Shown: positions 9,936 through 21,503, counted from the stretch's first letter. The stretch is 64,000 nt of DNA from Pseudo-nitzschia pungens (GCA_037355855.1 CM074762.1:2728001-2792000), one strand, 5' to 3'. Notes: generated by a model not told the origin, from the sequence alone. Program-made: numbers and translations.

Positions 9936-10712
9936 ATTAGATCAAGGAGCCCTGCAAGTTGCGGATCAATTGGAGCGTCCGCTTGGGAGCAAGGAACTGG
10001 CAAAGCAGCAGCAAAATCGCGTCTTTTTTTCGATCGAAAAACTACCCCGGTCCAAACTACGGCGAAAATTAATATCTCCCCCCCCCGGTGGTGGATTCGG
10101 ACCAGACCACTTCGTACACCTCTATTATATCAAGATAGACAAGGCCTCCAATTTGAGGATCGATTGGAGGAGTCGTTTTCGAGAATCGAACTGTACAGTG
10201 ACCACAGTACCCTTGAAAATACGAAAGGAAAAACCGGTCAAACTACGGCGAAAATTCATATCTCGGTCCCCGGACGGTCGATTGCAACCGGACCACTTCG
10301 TACAGCTCTATTATATCGAGATAGACAAGGCCTACAATTTGCGGATCGATTGGACGTGTCGATTTCGAGAACCGAACTGTAGACTGAGTACAGTCCCCCT
10401 AAAGAAGTACAAGCAAAAACCGGTCAAACTACGGCGAAAATTAATATCTCCCCCTCCCCTTGACGAATTCGGACCTGACCACTTCGGAGAGCTTTATTGT
10501 ATCAAGAAGGACAAGCCTTCCAATTTGCTGATCAATCCGGGCGTTGTGGTTTGGAGAAACGAACTGGCAAAGCAGCAATCAATTTTTTTCGATCGAAAAA
10601 CTACCCCGGTCCAAACTACGGCGAAAATTAATATCTCTGTCTCTGGACCATCGATTCCAATCGGATCACTTCCTAACGCTCTATTATAACAAGAAGGACG
10701 CTTGTAGTTGAT
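9936..10712. repeat. Satellite-like tandem array, four ~186-bp monomers
   Basis: Four head-to-tail monomers, judged from the landmarks 'gcct.caatttg.ggatc.att' at 9949, 10144, 10330 and 10515 (end near 10712) and 'aaactacggcgaaaatt' at 10054, 10240, 10426 and 10613, which are 186, 186 and 187 bases apart. Monomers also share 'gaccacttcg.acagctctattatatcaagatagacaagg'-type segments. The outer two monomers share one variant half (ggcaaagcagca then tttttttcgatcgaaaaactaccccggtcc), the inner two another (gaccacagtacccttgaaa-type), giving an A-B-B-A order. Because 186 is divisible by three, one plus-strand frame is open for about 240 codons, but it has no ATG start, so a protein is not claimed. 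Confidence 0.85.
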
Positions 10713-11442
10713 GTTGTTAGTAGTTTAAAGTTTAAAGTTTAAAGTGGTCTATTTGTTACAGAGCAACTTGTCTTTATTATTGTTGTTGCAAATAGAAGAC
10801 CGGAGCAAAAAAAAGTGATCATCGATCGAAAAAACGGTAGAATGACAGATGGTCTGACAGGATGGGTGATTATTGGTGTTTCAGTGTTAAGGACACCGGC
10901 TGACGCATGTGTAGAAAATGTACTGAGTTCTACGGTGTCACGGCATCTTAAACCACTAAACCCTTACCATACGGTGAGCGTTCCCAGTATTTTCATTTCG
11001 GGGAAGATTTGAAAAGACTATCATTAAATTCATTACGTACCGTACACGCATTACATCTAGAATTTTCAATCCTTCCCCCAAAGTTGAAAGTAGTACTGAA
11101 AGCTGACACGCGTCCCGCACGTAAATTTCGTAACACTTCAAAAAAACAATTTTTTATGCGTAACAGTGATGTCAGCTCGTCCATCCCTCCTTTAAATATT
11201 ATTATCGGAGGCCGGTTCGTATGCATCAATCATTAAGATAAGATCTGCCGCTAAAACTACAACAATCAAAGCGAGGCATCAACAAGTTGGGGACCGAAAA
11301 ATCAATATCCAAGCCAACCGTTTCAGAAGCTGCTCCTTCACAAGAGACCTTTCGAAAGCGCCAGCGACCAAACCGCAGTTTCCTAGCAACTGTCTTAATC
11401 CCACATACTATCCTGTTTTACGTCGAGGTAAATTACCATAGA
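10713..11442. other. Intergenic upstream of biotin synthase
   Basis: Begins with a threefold tttaaag tract (10724-10743), otherwise unique. No gene seen. The biotin synthase frame is open upstream of its ATG to 11287 without a further ATG, so 11287-11442 is treated as 5' UTR and promoter. Confidence 0.5.
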
Positions 11443-12756
11443 ATGATGTCTTCTATCCGCCTATCGGCGGCTGCCACCACCATTGCCCGACGTTTGAAGC
11501 CTTTTGGTTCCCAATCGAAACTGAACCTAGGCATGGCTCAGCGATCCTTGTCTACTGCCCCTAAGCAGAACTTCAATGACATTCAGGTAGTGGTCGATCG
11601 TTACAGTTCGACTGGTCCAGATACCACTGTCGATCGGCTCCCGAACGACGCCCTTGATCGCAACGCTCTTTACGATGACGAAGAAGCCCGTGAAATGGGA
11701 GGTATTACTGCCTCCGTTCGCAATAACTGGACTAAGCAAGAAATTGCCGACATTTACAACCTCCCCTTTCACGAACTCATGTATCGGGCTAGTACCGTCC
11801 ATCGTATGTACTGGGACCCATCGGAGGTCCAGCAATGCACCCTGTTGAGTATCAAAACGGGAGGTTGCACTGAAGATTGCTCCTATTGCTCTCAGTCCAC
11901 TCGCCACAAGACCTTTGTCAAACCTACTCCAACCATGAAAGTCCAGGAGGTCCTAGAAGCAGCTGCCAGGGCTAAAGAGGCCGGATCGACCCGATTCTGC
12001 ATGGGTGCTGCATGGAGAGAGCTAGGTAACAAGAAAAACGCGTTTCGCCACATTCTCGAGATGGTCCGCGGGGTCAATGGAATGGGATTGGAAGTTTGCT
12101 GCACACTGGGTATGTTGACAGCCGAACAAGCGAAACAGTTGAAAGAGGCTGGCCTCTCGGCTTACAATCACAATTTGGATACTTCACCAGAACATTATCC
12201 CAACGTCATTACGACCCGCAGTTACGAAGATCGCTTGCAGACTATCGCCAACGTACGTGACGCTGGAATTCAAGTCTGCTGCGGTGGTATTTTAGGTTTG
12301 GGAGAAGAGGAGAATGATCGTGTGGGTCTCCTCCATGTTTTGGCGACCCTCCCAGAACACCCTGAATCCGTTCCAATTAACGCATTGGTTTCTGTCGAAG
12401 GCACCCCCCTTGGCGAGGACGATGACATCGGAAAAGTAGACGCCTTTGACATGGCTCGTATGATCGCCACGGCACGTGTCGTTATGCCTCGAACCTTGGT
12501 TCGGTTGTCTGCAGGTCGTTTGTCTTTCAGCCATGCCGAACAATTCTTGATGTTTTCCGCTGGCGCCAACTCTATCTTCAACGGTGACAAACTGCTGACT
12601 ACATCAAATCCTGAATTTGACGAAGATCAGGCTATGTTTGATAGATTTGGATTCAAAGGCAAGCCGGCTCATAAGGGGCCGCTCATGGCTCCTACGGAAA
12701 GTAGTGGCCAGGTGCACATCACACGTGTCACAGCTAGCGAGCAACAGTACGCATGA
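11443..12756 (+). CDS. bioB: Biotin synthase, radical SAM, mitochondrial
   Basis: Intronless, 437 residues from the first of two adjacent ATGs. Converts dethiobiotin to biotin by sulfur insertion. The radical-SAM [4Fe-4S] cysteines are C142-x3-C146-x2-C149 (GGCTEDCSYCSQ), and the second-cluster ligands lie in STRFCMG, LEVCCTLG and IQVCCGG, with the Arg ligand in RLSAGR. YNHNLDTSPE and GLGE motifs match bacterial BioB closely. About 95 residues precede the catalytic domain; the first 40 are rich in Arg, Ser and Ala and lack acidic residues, which fits a mitochondrial presequence, the usual site of eukaryotic biotin synthase. The neighbour on the right converges on it with a 165-bp gap. Confidence 0.95.
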   Translation: MMSSIRLSAAATTIARRLKPFGSQSKLNLGMAQRSLSTAPKQNFNDIQVVVDRYSSTGPDTTVDRLPNDALDRNALYDDEEAREMGGITASVRNNWTKQEIADIYNLPFHELMYRASTVHRMYWDPSEVQQCTLLSIKTGGCTEDCSYCSQSTRHKTFVKPTPTMKVQEVLEAAARAKEAGSTRFCMGAAWRELGNKKNAFRHILEMVRGVNGMGLEVCCTLGMLTAEQAKQLKEAGLSAYNHNLDTSPEHYPNVITTRSYEDRLQTIANVRDAGIQVCCGGILGLGEEENDRVGLLHVLATLPEHPESVPINALVSVEGTPLGEDDDIGKVDAFDMARMIATARVVMPRTLVRLSAGRLSFSHAEQFLMFSAGANSIFNGDKLLTTSNPEFDEDQAMFDRFGFKGKPAHKGPLMAPTESSGQVHITRVTASEQQYA

Positions 12757-12921
12757 ACGTTGGAATCGGTGTTTTTTGGTCAATCGAAGGCAGAGTAAAC
12801 TTCAGCTTCTAATTATTCTACGATTAATTTTGAACTACTGTATGATAAAGAAACCACTATGATGCCTCTAGTATTCACTATCACAACACCATTGTACTAA
12901 TCTGAATTTATGATCAATTCT

Positions 12922-13969
12922 TTAGTTGGACATGTTGTGCTCAACAGAGTCGACGTCGTCCAATTCCTCGAGGGCGTCAATAATTTGCATGTTCTGTTCA
13001 AAGTCCTCGTCGCTGCACTCAACCGGAGCTTTTGAAACCCATCTCAGTGACATTTTGGCGTTTTCGTGCCCCATTCCCTTGATTACATCGAACATTTTAC
13101 CAGCATCCGAGGGTTCCACAAACACCACCGAACTTCCTTCTTCATCTCCCTCTTCCAAAAGGAAATCTTCTATGTCTGCCTCGATGGCGGCATCCAGCAA
13201 CATCTCCTCGTCGATAACGGCATCCACTTCGACTTGACCCTTGCGATCGTACATGAACAAAACGGATCCGGATTCGGCAATCTTTGCGTTTCGTTTGTTC
13301 ACGGTCGATTTCACATCGGCGTTGGCGCGGTTTGGATTATCCGACAAGACATTGATGACGAGAGAGGCACCCCCAAAGCCGTACGCCTCGAACGTAGATT
13401 CCGCAAAATCGGCCGTGTTTGCTTCGGTTGCCCGTTTGATTGCTCTGTTGATGTTCTGCCAAGGCCGCGACGATCCAGTGCGTCACAAAAATATTGATAA
13501 AAAAGTTGTTATCAGAACGTTTCGAAAGAAAAAAGAGATTGGTTTTTTCTTCTCCGCGTCGAGTCCTTGCCCCGATTCACAGGTACGGACCATCCAAACA
13601 AGACCGCAACCGCAACGCTACAACACGAGCACGGTGTTTGTTCGCACTTACGTCAACGGGCACATTGTTGGCTTTCGCTTGCTTGACAACTTCCGCAAGC
13701 TGTCTGTTCGACTCGGTCGACGCCGACCCTCCTTGCTTCACCGCCATGGTGATCCTCTTTCCGAAAACGGCGTTTGTTTTCGCTTTCTTCGCGTCGGTTT
13801 TCGACTTGGTAGCGGCACGAACGGCAGCGGCACGCCCCATGAACAAAGGACCGACTCTGCAGGCATGTTCCGCCGCCGGTGGGGAGCCGGGAACCGCAGA
13901 CAGCGGAGAAAACGCCACCGTCGAAGACAGCAGGGTGGTCAACGACAAAAGAGCAATTTGCATTCTCAT
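12922..13969 (-). CDS. YebC/TACO1-family protein, plastid-targeted
   Basis: Two exons on the minus strand: 13969-13652 and 13455-12922, with a 196-nt intron (donor GTAAGT, acceptor TTGGCAG), joined in phase 0 to give 283 residues. The joined centre reads VPVD-NINRAIKRA, exactly the conserved YebC junction, followed by EAYGFGGASLVI and DNPNR. YebC/TACO1 proteins bind the ribosome and help translation of difficult peptides such as polyproline runs in bacteria and organelles. The N-terminus is a signal peptide (MRMQIALLSLTTLLSS) ending VAF-SPL, an ASAFAP-type motif, so this copy is inferred to serve plastid translation. The C-terminal domain is acidic, as in bacterial homologues. Confidence 0.92.
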
Positions 13970-14945
13970 TGTATTGCGATGGATAGATCTGGACTGGAGA
14001 AAACTGATACGGGGATGCAGACTGCGCTAGTGAAGAAATACGATATCGCGGATTCGACAAGGATGAAACCACGCGTAATGGATAGTTTGCCTTGGCTTCT
14101 ATGCAGCAACGAGCGGTCTTGTTCACTAGCTACTAGGGATTGATACCAACTACGAGCTCATTCCTTCTTAGATGATGATCGCCGTTGCATCCCAGAGGAG
14201 CAAAGTTCAGGTGAGTTGATTCATACGGAAGGCTGTTGATGGGGGCTGCCGGAGACACTTTGTCAAAGAAAACGTCATCGTTGACGATGCATTCGTGATC
14301 AGATATTCGGGACTGGAAGTAGTTTTCACTAAAACGGTAGTTGTACCGGTACAGGTCTACCGTACATACCGGATACGAAGTAACTTACTTCTTAGAACGG
14401 TTACATAATTACCGTATGTGCATACGTTACGCCGTTATGGTTATGGTTAGCAGATCCCGTATCCTTCTTCGAAACCGAGATTCAGATTCCTGTATTTGAC
14501 GAAAAAATATCTTCGCGGACATCAAGCAAATAAATATGCTTTCATCACGGCAAACATTGCAAGAGCAACAAGAACATAGACCTGGATCAACACAGACGCA
14601 AATCATTTCTTATCCTAGGTTCTCGATACAGCATGTCCATATGATTCACGTCGCAATAGCTTTTGAGATAGTAAAGGCATAGTTCCCGCTGCTGCTGATG
14701 GGGGCAAGGAAGGACTGCAGCAATCAATTCAAAAATGCCTTCCTCGGTCAATTTTATTTCCGAAAAACCTTTCAACGACGGATATCGGCGTCATTTACAT
14801 TATTATCTTCTGTATCGACAGCATCTTTGGAGATTGGACGTTGCGTTGCAATCATGGAAGGGAAGCCTTGGGCCTCATCGTCTCAGTTTCCACCCTCCAA
14901 TTCAACAGATATAAAATCGATGCACCACAGAAGCCGTGAACCCAG
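13970..14945. other. Intergenic, 0.98 kb
   Basis: Holds the YebC promoter and AT-rich sequence. At 14860-14937 a plus-strand frame in register with the following RNase H-like remnant is readable up to a TGA at 14937-14939, so the decayed gene may begin here. Nothing else is recognised. Confidence 0.4.
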
Positions 14946-15563
14946 TTGTCCGCGAAACTATATCTACCGTACAGAAAAACGAACGCCAATGCCAGGGACG
15001 AATGGTGTCTAGTCTGCCCGCACCAACTGGATGTCGCCACGAAGGCAATCAAAGCATCCGCAAACAAAATCTACCCACTCCGAGTGAAGCGACATGCCAC
15101 CACAAACTGCGGAGGAACGGGCATCGGACTCCTACCGGAAGATTTGTCGTACAACCAAATCGTCTGGTCGGAACGTCTCCGTGTTCCCGGACACGGAACC
15201 ATTCTCGAGGCGGAATATTCGGCAACGATCACGGGGATGGAAAAACTACGTCCGCACCGTTCCGAGGGTGCGACGGCTCACCGTGTTGTCGAGCAACGGC
15301 GTCGTCGGGAATCGGGTTCGGGGCGCAGTTACCGTTGCCGAGCCGAGCCGAGCCGAGCTCGGCGATTCATTCTCTCGGGAATCCGCGAGAACCGTTCGAC
15401 GGCGCACCCGCACGATGTTGCCATCCGAGACATCGCGCCAGCGGAACCTTCCGACGCGGACGCACGCACGCACGGGCCGCAAAAGCATCGGCCACTCGGA
15501 AATCGCTCCGCACCGACGATCGAAACCAAACCGGAAGGTCGAACGGAAGGACCCAATGCCTAA
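14946..15563 (+). pseudogene. RNase H-like domain gene, frame-disrupted
   Basis: Pieces of an RNase H fold are readable in order but in two frames. The first frame gives GGTGIGLLPED, then IVWSERLR and ILEAEYSATITGMEK, matching strands 1-3 and the helix with the conserved Glu of plant/archaeal-type RNase HI. The next piece, RVRRLTVLSSNGVVGNRVRG (strand 4 and the following helix), is one base over; the first frame resumes with HDVAIRDIAPAEPSDADA, resembling the last strand and AD-x-LA element. The catalytic Asp of strand 1 and the Asp of the usual 'gDS' are not present. A GCCGA pentanucleotide run at 15335-15362 lies between the last two pieces. Either a decayed gene, a compensated double frameshift, or consensus sequence errors. 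No intron fits the short offset. Confidence 0.5.
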
Positions 15564-16302
15564 ACGGAGCATGCGACGCGATCCACGCGAGATGGGTCGG
15601 TGGACAAAGCCCGACGATCCGGCACGATCGGCCACCATCGATCCCTCCGGGACCTACCGGTTGCAATCCGGTGGTGGTGTGAAACGGGGCGCGGGAGCAG
15701 GCACGGTCTCGTGCGACGACCAGGGGTGAAGAGATACTGCGGTGCGGATGGCGCAGTTTCACCCGGAACTCGCTTCCGGCAACGTTGCGGAGTGCACGGG
15801 ATTGGTTTTTTGCGGCCCGCGATGCCCTCGATCGTTGGGCGTTGCGAAACCGATGGTCGGGGGAGATTGATTCCTCGCCGGTTGCGCGACGAATGAACGA
15901 ACGAACGATACCGGAAACGGGAAGGAGAACTCGTCGCGTTTCGGAGAGAGGCGCGCGAAATCATCGACGATCCGTCGCACTGATGCGTTCGCAAAAGTTC
16001 TCGAGCGGAAAACAAGCGCGCCGAGTGGCTCGCAAATCACGCCGCGACCCTTCGGGGGAGCGATGGCTTCGTTCGAATCAACCGCGGTGAAGGATGGGCC
16101 GGATGCAAACGCCTTCGATAGCACGCAAGGCGTTATCACAGTCTCTGACACAACCCGGTGGCTTCTCTGCACTACTAGTAGCACTATAATACAACAGTCG
16201 ACAAGCTGTTTGTCACAATAAGGTTTGGTGCTGTTGTTGATGCAATAATGATTTGTGATTTGTTTAGTTTCGCGATTTTTTCTAGGCAACCTGGTTTCGT
16301 CG
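15564..16302. other. GC-rich intergenic stretch
   Basis: Unusually GC-rich for a gap in this window, with several open frames on both strands (for example 15785-16090 plus and 15560-16015 minus) that are Arg/Ser-rich and resemble nothing. It may contain further debris of the RNase H-like gene. The last 100 bases are AT-rich and include the CCT7 3' flank. Confidence 0.4.
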
Positions 16303-18322
16303 TCAACCTCCTCCTCTTCCTTTCATGTAGGAGACTCCCGGTCCCAATTGCCCCGTCTTTGGACCTCCGCTGTTGGCAATATCCATGGCATTGCCGAGCA
16401 TGGCACCGGCTCCGCCGCCGCCTCCTCCTCCTCCCATCATTCCCGTGGCCTGAGCTCCGGGATCTTGCGACAACGGACTGATGATGGTCTCGTCGATGGA
16501 AAGAATGACGCACGCCGCTTCGGTCGCCGCCTGAAAGGAGTTCATTTTGTTGTCGCTGGGTTCCCACACGCCCAGATCAAAGGTATCGGTGATGCCGCCC
16601 TCTTCGATGTTCACGCCGTGCCAGCAGGCGCCGCCGTCCCCTTCTTCCACGAAATGCTTGCGTCGCAGGGCCGCGAGAACGTCCGTGGCGTCCAGTCCGG
16701 CGTTCTCGCACAACTGCCGGGGGATGACCTCGAGCGCCTTGGCGTACGCGGACACGATCAATTGCTCCTTTCCCTCGATTTCCAGGGCTCTCTGTCTCAG
16801 GGCATTGGCAACGCACATCTCCACGGCACCGCCACCGGCGACGACCGATCCCGAGGTGATGGTCCGCTTCACCACCATGAGCGCATCGTGCACGCTCCGT
16901 TCGCTCTCGGCAATGAATTGCTCGGTGCCTCCTCTCAGCACGATGGTGCACGTCAGAGACGACGGGCACATCGTGAACAGATTGAATCGCTCGTCCCCGA
17001 CCTGGGTCTCCTCGAAGAGCCCGCAGGTTCCGAGAACGGATTCGCTCAGTCCGTTGGTGGTGGTTTGGATGGCGCCGTTGGTGGCCTTTGCGACCCGCTT
17101 CATGTCTCCGTCGGCGACCCGTCCCGCGCAGAACAAGCCCCGATCGGCGAAATACTGGGTCGCCAGATCCCCGATCGGCAGTTTCGACAGGACGATGTTC
17201 GCCCCGCAGTTCACGCAGGCGTCGAGCTTGTCGTAGATGACCTGCCACTCCGCCTCGACGATCGATTGGTAGTCCTTGGGGCTGGAAATCCGAACCTCCG
17301 CGTTTTCCTTTTCCGATTTCAGTTCGAGTTCGACGTTGAGGAGCAGGATTTTCGGGTTCTCGAATTTCTTGGTCATTTGCTCGAACCCGGCGTAGGAAAA
17401 CGTCTTTTTGAAGGCGACTCCCTCCACCAAAAAGGACTGGCGAACGTCTCCCCCGGGGATTTGCTTGATGGAGATCCATTCCATGATCTCGTCCACGTTC
17501 CCGGCCTCGTGCAGCTTGGTCACGGCCGAAACGACCATTGGCGCAAAGAGGTCCCGGTGGGAGGAGATGAGCTTGCTGTTGAGGGCCGTTCCGGCGCACT
17601 TGAGGAGCATTTCCTCCCTGTCGGTTTCCACGGCGAGTTCCCCGACCCTGTCCACCGCGAATTTTCCCGTCTTTCGGATCGTCTGGATCATGCGCGTCGG
17701 CGAGATCCCCTCCTCCACCAGACCCTTGAGCTTGGTGAGGATCTCCGCCGCCAGCAGGACCACCGACGTCGTTCCGTCCCCGACCGAGGTGTCCTGGCTC
17801 ATGGAGATGTCCACCAGGGTCCGCGCGGCGGGATGGGCAATCTCGAGGAGTTTCATGATGGTGGCCCCGTCGTTGCTAATGGTGGCCTTGGGTCCCGCCG
17901 AGACGAGTTTGTCCATGCCGCGGGGACCCAGGGTGGTTCGAACGGCATCCGCGACGGCCTGGCAGGCATTGATGTTGCTCACGAGCTGGGGCAATCCCTG
18001 TGGATGTGTATGCGGATCGGGTGCGATTGCGATTGCGATTGCGACATCGATAGCGAAACGAGATCCAACAGAAACGGCAGAAACATTAACAGCAACAACA
18101 AAAACAGTAACAACAGCAACAAAAATCAAATCAATAATGAGATTTTGAAAACGACGACGACAGAAATGCCGCACGAATCGAAACGAAAACAACCAAGCCG
18201 AGGAGATTTTTGTTCGCATCGCATGGCATCGCATCGCAAACCCCACTACGTACCTGCGATGTATCTGTACCCTCCCGAAGGATGATGATACCGGGTTGCA
18301 TTCCTCCCATGGGACGATTCAT
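16303..18322 (-). CDS. CCT7: T-complex protein 1 subunit eta (CCT7)
   Basis: Two exons: 18322-18254 (23 codons, ending EGTDTSQ) and 17997-16303, with a 256-nt intron (GTACGT donor, CCACAG acceptor) joined in phase 0; 587 residues. The junction TSQ-GLPQLVSNI reproduces the CCT eta N-terminus, and group II chaperonin motifs follow: TTLGPRGMDKL, ISNDGATI, GDGTTSV for ATP binding, KLPIGDLATQYF, VVAGGGAVE near the second nucleotide contact, and VWEP near the end. CCT folds actin, tubulin and other proteins in an eight-subunit double ring in the cytosol. The C-terminal tail is extended by a Gly-rich stretch of about 45 residues ending GRGGG. The coding sequence is very GC-rich. Its promoter is shared divergently with CDC73. 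The intron contains a gcgatt hexanucleotide run (18021-18045). Confidence 0.96.
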
Positions 18323-19386
18323 GGTGATCTATCTGTGCGTTGTAATCTTATCGTGCGTGTACGCGATGAAAACTGGGATTGATGAAGCTAGGCTCGGTTC
18401 GGCTCGGCTCGGCTCCGCGCCTTGGGGTGTCGTTGCTGGTGCTGTTGCTCGTGAAACTCAAAGCAATGCAAGGTACAGGGCGTATCGTGTTCCGTGTCCT
18501 GTAGCTGCGCTATTTGGACTGCGAGATACGAAGCACGGTAGTAGGTTTGGAGAGCTGGAGTTTGGTCGACTCTCGGTGGGACCTGACGGGGTGTTAGAAA
18601 TGCAGCGTTGCAAGTGTTGCGAGTAAGTTAACCTTACAAGTAAATTTACTCGAAATTCAAATTTGGGTTTGGTTTCGTGCTCCCGAGAAAGCCCTGGATC
18701 ATTGTTGTCGTGTCCCGTCCTGTCGCGTTGTGTTTTGTGGTCGGTCGGTCGGTGGCTAAGTTTTTGTACGGTTCGCGCGTAAACCGATTTTTAAAAATTG
18801 AGATCAAGACTAGACTTTTGGGAAGCCCCCGAAGGGAAGATTGAGTCCATTGGGTCGAAAATCGGGTGATTTTGTGCGGTTGTTTGACACGGGAGGGCTC
18901 CAAAAAGCAGCCAAAAAGACCGTCTTCGAAACAACATCATCGTTCGGTAATTACCTCACCGGACATAATCTTACCGTACGTACCGCACCGGATCAACCGT
19001 TGCGTACATTTTCTACTCGTCCCATGTACAACTCCAAAATACCGTAACCTTAGTCGAACGTGTGGATGGACTCTTCACAATGATATGAGATGATAATCAA
19101 CGCGGACTTGTCGGTAAATAATGCGAAATGCGAGTACAGGTAATTAACTAATTACCGGTATTTGAAACGCGACTGCGACAACAATAACCGATACATACCG
19201 TTCCCTCCGGTAACGTTGCCATTACAACAACAACAACAAGAACAACAACAACAACTTCTTTTATAAGTTCATCGATAGCGAACAAACAACAAACGGGAAA
19301 CAACCAACCATCTCCGATACGAGCGAACGAAAAACCGGCAGCACCATCCACCCTTCCATCCTTCCACCCACCCACCCATCCGTACC
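18323..19386. other. Divergent CCT7/CDC73 promoter region
   Basis: 1.06 kb between two start codons pointing apart. Contains a GGCTC pentanucleotide run (about 18386-18416), GTTAACCTTACAAGTAA words near 18628, ACCGGTA near 19155 and an AAC triplet run at 19216-19258. No gene seen. Confidence 0.55.
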
Positions 19387-20892
19387 ATGTCGGACACCCT
19401 TTCTACGCTGAAGGATTGGTCGAGGTCGGGCAGGCTATCGGAGGTCGCCTTTGGCGAAAATGGGGCGAAACTCGAGCTGGGGGACGTGAGCCTGCCGGCG
19501 GCGGAGTCGCTGGACGTGGTCGTCGCGTCCAACCGGACCTGCAAGTACACGGTCGGTTCGATCTTTCTGCAGCTCCTGGACGTGAACCAGTCGCTTCTGG
19601 CGTACCGAAAGGCCTGCAAGAAGCACCAGGTCAAGGACGCCGTCAAGGCCAGCGACAAGGCCGACATTATCGCTTTCTTTACGGGCGGAGCGGCGGCCGC
19701 GGCGGCGTCCGCGGTCGCGGCGCCCCCCGAGGTCGAACCCCGGTCGGCCGGCGGAGCGTCTTCCGAAGCGGTCCCCCCGTCTTCCCGGGAGCGGGGACGG
19801 GATCGCGATCGGGATCGCGATCGAAGTCGCGATAAGGATAAGGACCGCCGCCACGACGATCGCAAGAGAGACCGGCACCATCGAAGCGGCAAAAAACGAG
19901 AGCGGGAACGGGAACGGGATCCGTCGAGGAGCTCGTCGTCCCGCCAGCCCTCCGCCGAGCGCAAGGAAAAAGCCCACAAACCGATCGATCCGGAAATGCT
20001 CTTCTCGAACCTTTCCGTGGTGGTGGGAAAGCGAGAAATCAAGGCCAAGCGAGACGCCGAGCAGGCGAGGCTGCACCGGGCCCTCTCGACGGACGGATTC
20101 GGATCCTTGGCGCCCGAACTCGTCGCCAAATTCCGCAATAGCGACTCGATGGCGCACGAAATCCCCGTCGGCGACTCGGCCTCCATCCTCAAGGCGGGGG
20201 CCGGAAAGGATCTCTCCCGGATCCTCAAGCTCTACTCGGAAACCATGTCCAAAAAATCGAGCGGTTCGGCCAAGCACCCTTCGACGTCGTCGTCGTCGAC
20301 CGGCGGTTCCAAGGGACGGTCCTCCTTCGACGGGCAGCAGAAACGATCCTGGCGCCCGTACCTGGTGGGCAAGAAACCCATCATCGTCCTGCCCAAGGGA
20401 ATGACCTCGCCGATCACGCTGGTCAACGCCCACAAATTCTTCGCCGAGTCCAAGTTCGTCGGCCGCGACAAGATGCAAAAGGAGCTCCGGACCATGCGGC
20501 AGGCGCCCAAGACGCAGTTCTCGAGAAAGGTCAACGCCCGCTTCGGGGGCGGGGTGGTGGACTACGAGCTCATGGACAATCCCAAATCGAAGCTCCACCG
20601 GCCCGAGGACTGGGAACGCGTCGTGGCGGTGGTGGCCCTCGGTCAGTCCTGGCAGATGAAGGACTGGCCGGGGTCCTACTCGAATCCCGTCCAGCTCTTC
20701 AATCGGGTCTTTGGGTTTTACGTCGGGATGGAGGGAGACAACATCCCCAGGGAGCTCCAGGGATGGGCCGTCACGCAAACCAAGGTCAGCCGGGACAAGC
20801 GGGGTCTCGACAGCGTCACCCACGCCAGTTTCTGGAACGCCCTCGACGAGTGGATGGCCATTCACAAGCCGGAATTGCTGCCCCAATCCTCC

Positions 20893-20898
<6 letters not shown>
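19387..20898 (+). CDS. CDC73: Paf1 complex subunit CDC73/parafibromin
   Basis: Intronless, 503 residues. The N-terminus resembles plant and animal CDC73 (LKDWSRSGRLSEV, YTVGSIFLQLL) and the last 160 residues form the CDC73 C-terminal Ras-like domain: PIIVLPKGMTSPITLVNA, DWERVVAVVALG, SWQMKDWPG, PVQLFNRVFGFYV and a final FWNALDEWM. Between them lie an Ala-rich stretch and an Arg/Asp-rich charged block (residues about 135-180) of RD and RE dipeptides. The protein is part of the Paf1 complex that travels with RNA polymerase II and supports elongation and histone modification. Strongly GC-rich codon use. A TAAC tetranucleotide tract starts right at the stop codon. Confidence 0.92.

Positions 20899-20926
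<28 letters not shown>
20893..20926. repeat. (AACT)n microsatellite overlapping the CDC73 stop
   Basis: Eight uninterrupted aact units begin in the last codons of CDC73 and run into its 3' UTR. Since the unit contains TAA in more than one register, slippage would keep the protein terminated within a few codons. Confidence 0.85.
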
Positions 20927-20927
<1 letters not shown>

Positions 20928-21503
20928 GAATACCGTACCGACCGCAATACCGAGCGCAATAAACGTGTACTAAAATAGAAGACAATGTTGCTTTTTCGAA
21001 AATAATTAGAATGCTGTCATCGCGAGTTTTGCTTTGGTTGGTGAATGGCGTGAGATGTCTCCATCGAGTGTGTGTTCCGGGGTGAAACCAATTCGAATAC
21101 GGTGTATTGACTTTGTGCGGTGGCACCCGCAGTGTGAATCATGCTTGTAGTGCGAAACCCCCTGCGAATGCAAGTGGTGGTTTGATGCGGAAGCACATCT
21201 TCCTGCAAAGTTTCATTTCCGCACGGGAATGTCGCTGGCTTTGGAATGGAAAGATTGCGTGCAACCCGAACGACGAATTGTTGACAAGCTGTCGCGATAC
21301 CGGTGCTTCCGCAATGGTGAGAGTGTGCGTGCATGCGTTAGTGAAATGGATCGTTTCGCAACAACTCGAAGCGACGGATACGACCTTGCGGCGAAAAACG
21401 TGCCGCGGCATTCTGTCCCCGTTTGCGATTCCATTCTGCGATAAACCCCCCGGGCGCATCGTGCGCTATGATTGCTTTTGGCCATCGCGGTCTGCTCGTT
21501 CGT
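20927..21503. other. Convergent gap CDC73 / DUF2358-like
   Basis: 3' flanks of two converging genes. A 150-codon plus-strand frame from 21107 has no ATG start and no recognisable content. Nothing else seen. Confidence 0.5.

Noticed and set aside
9970..10689. 239-codon frame over the 186-bp array
   Set aside because: No ATG start and explained by a repeat length divisible by three.
16255..18285. 676-codon open frame on the plus strand
   Set aside because: It is the antisense of CCT7; GC-rich coding DNA leaves the reverse frames open. Its content (His/Asp/Gly/Leu-rich) resembles nothing.
19435..20886. 483-codon open frame on the minus strand
   Set aside because: Antisense of the GC-rich CDC73 coding sequence; no family features.
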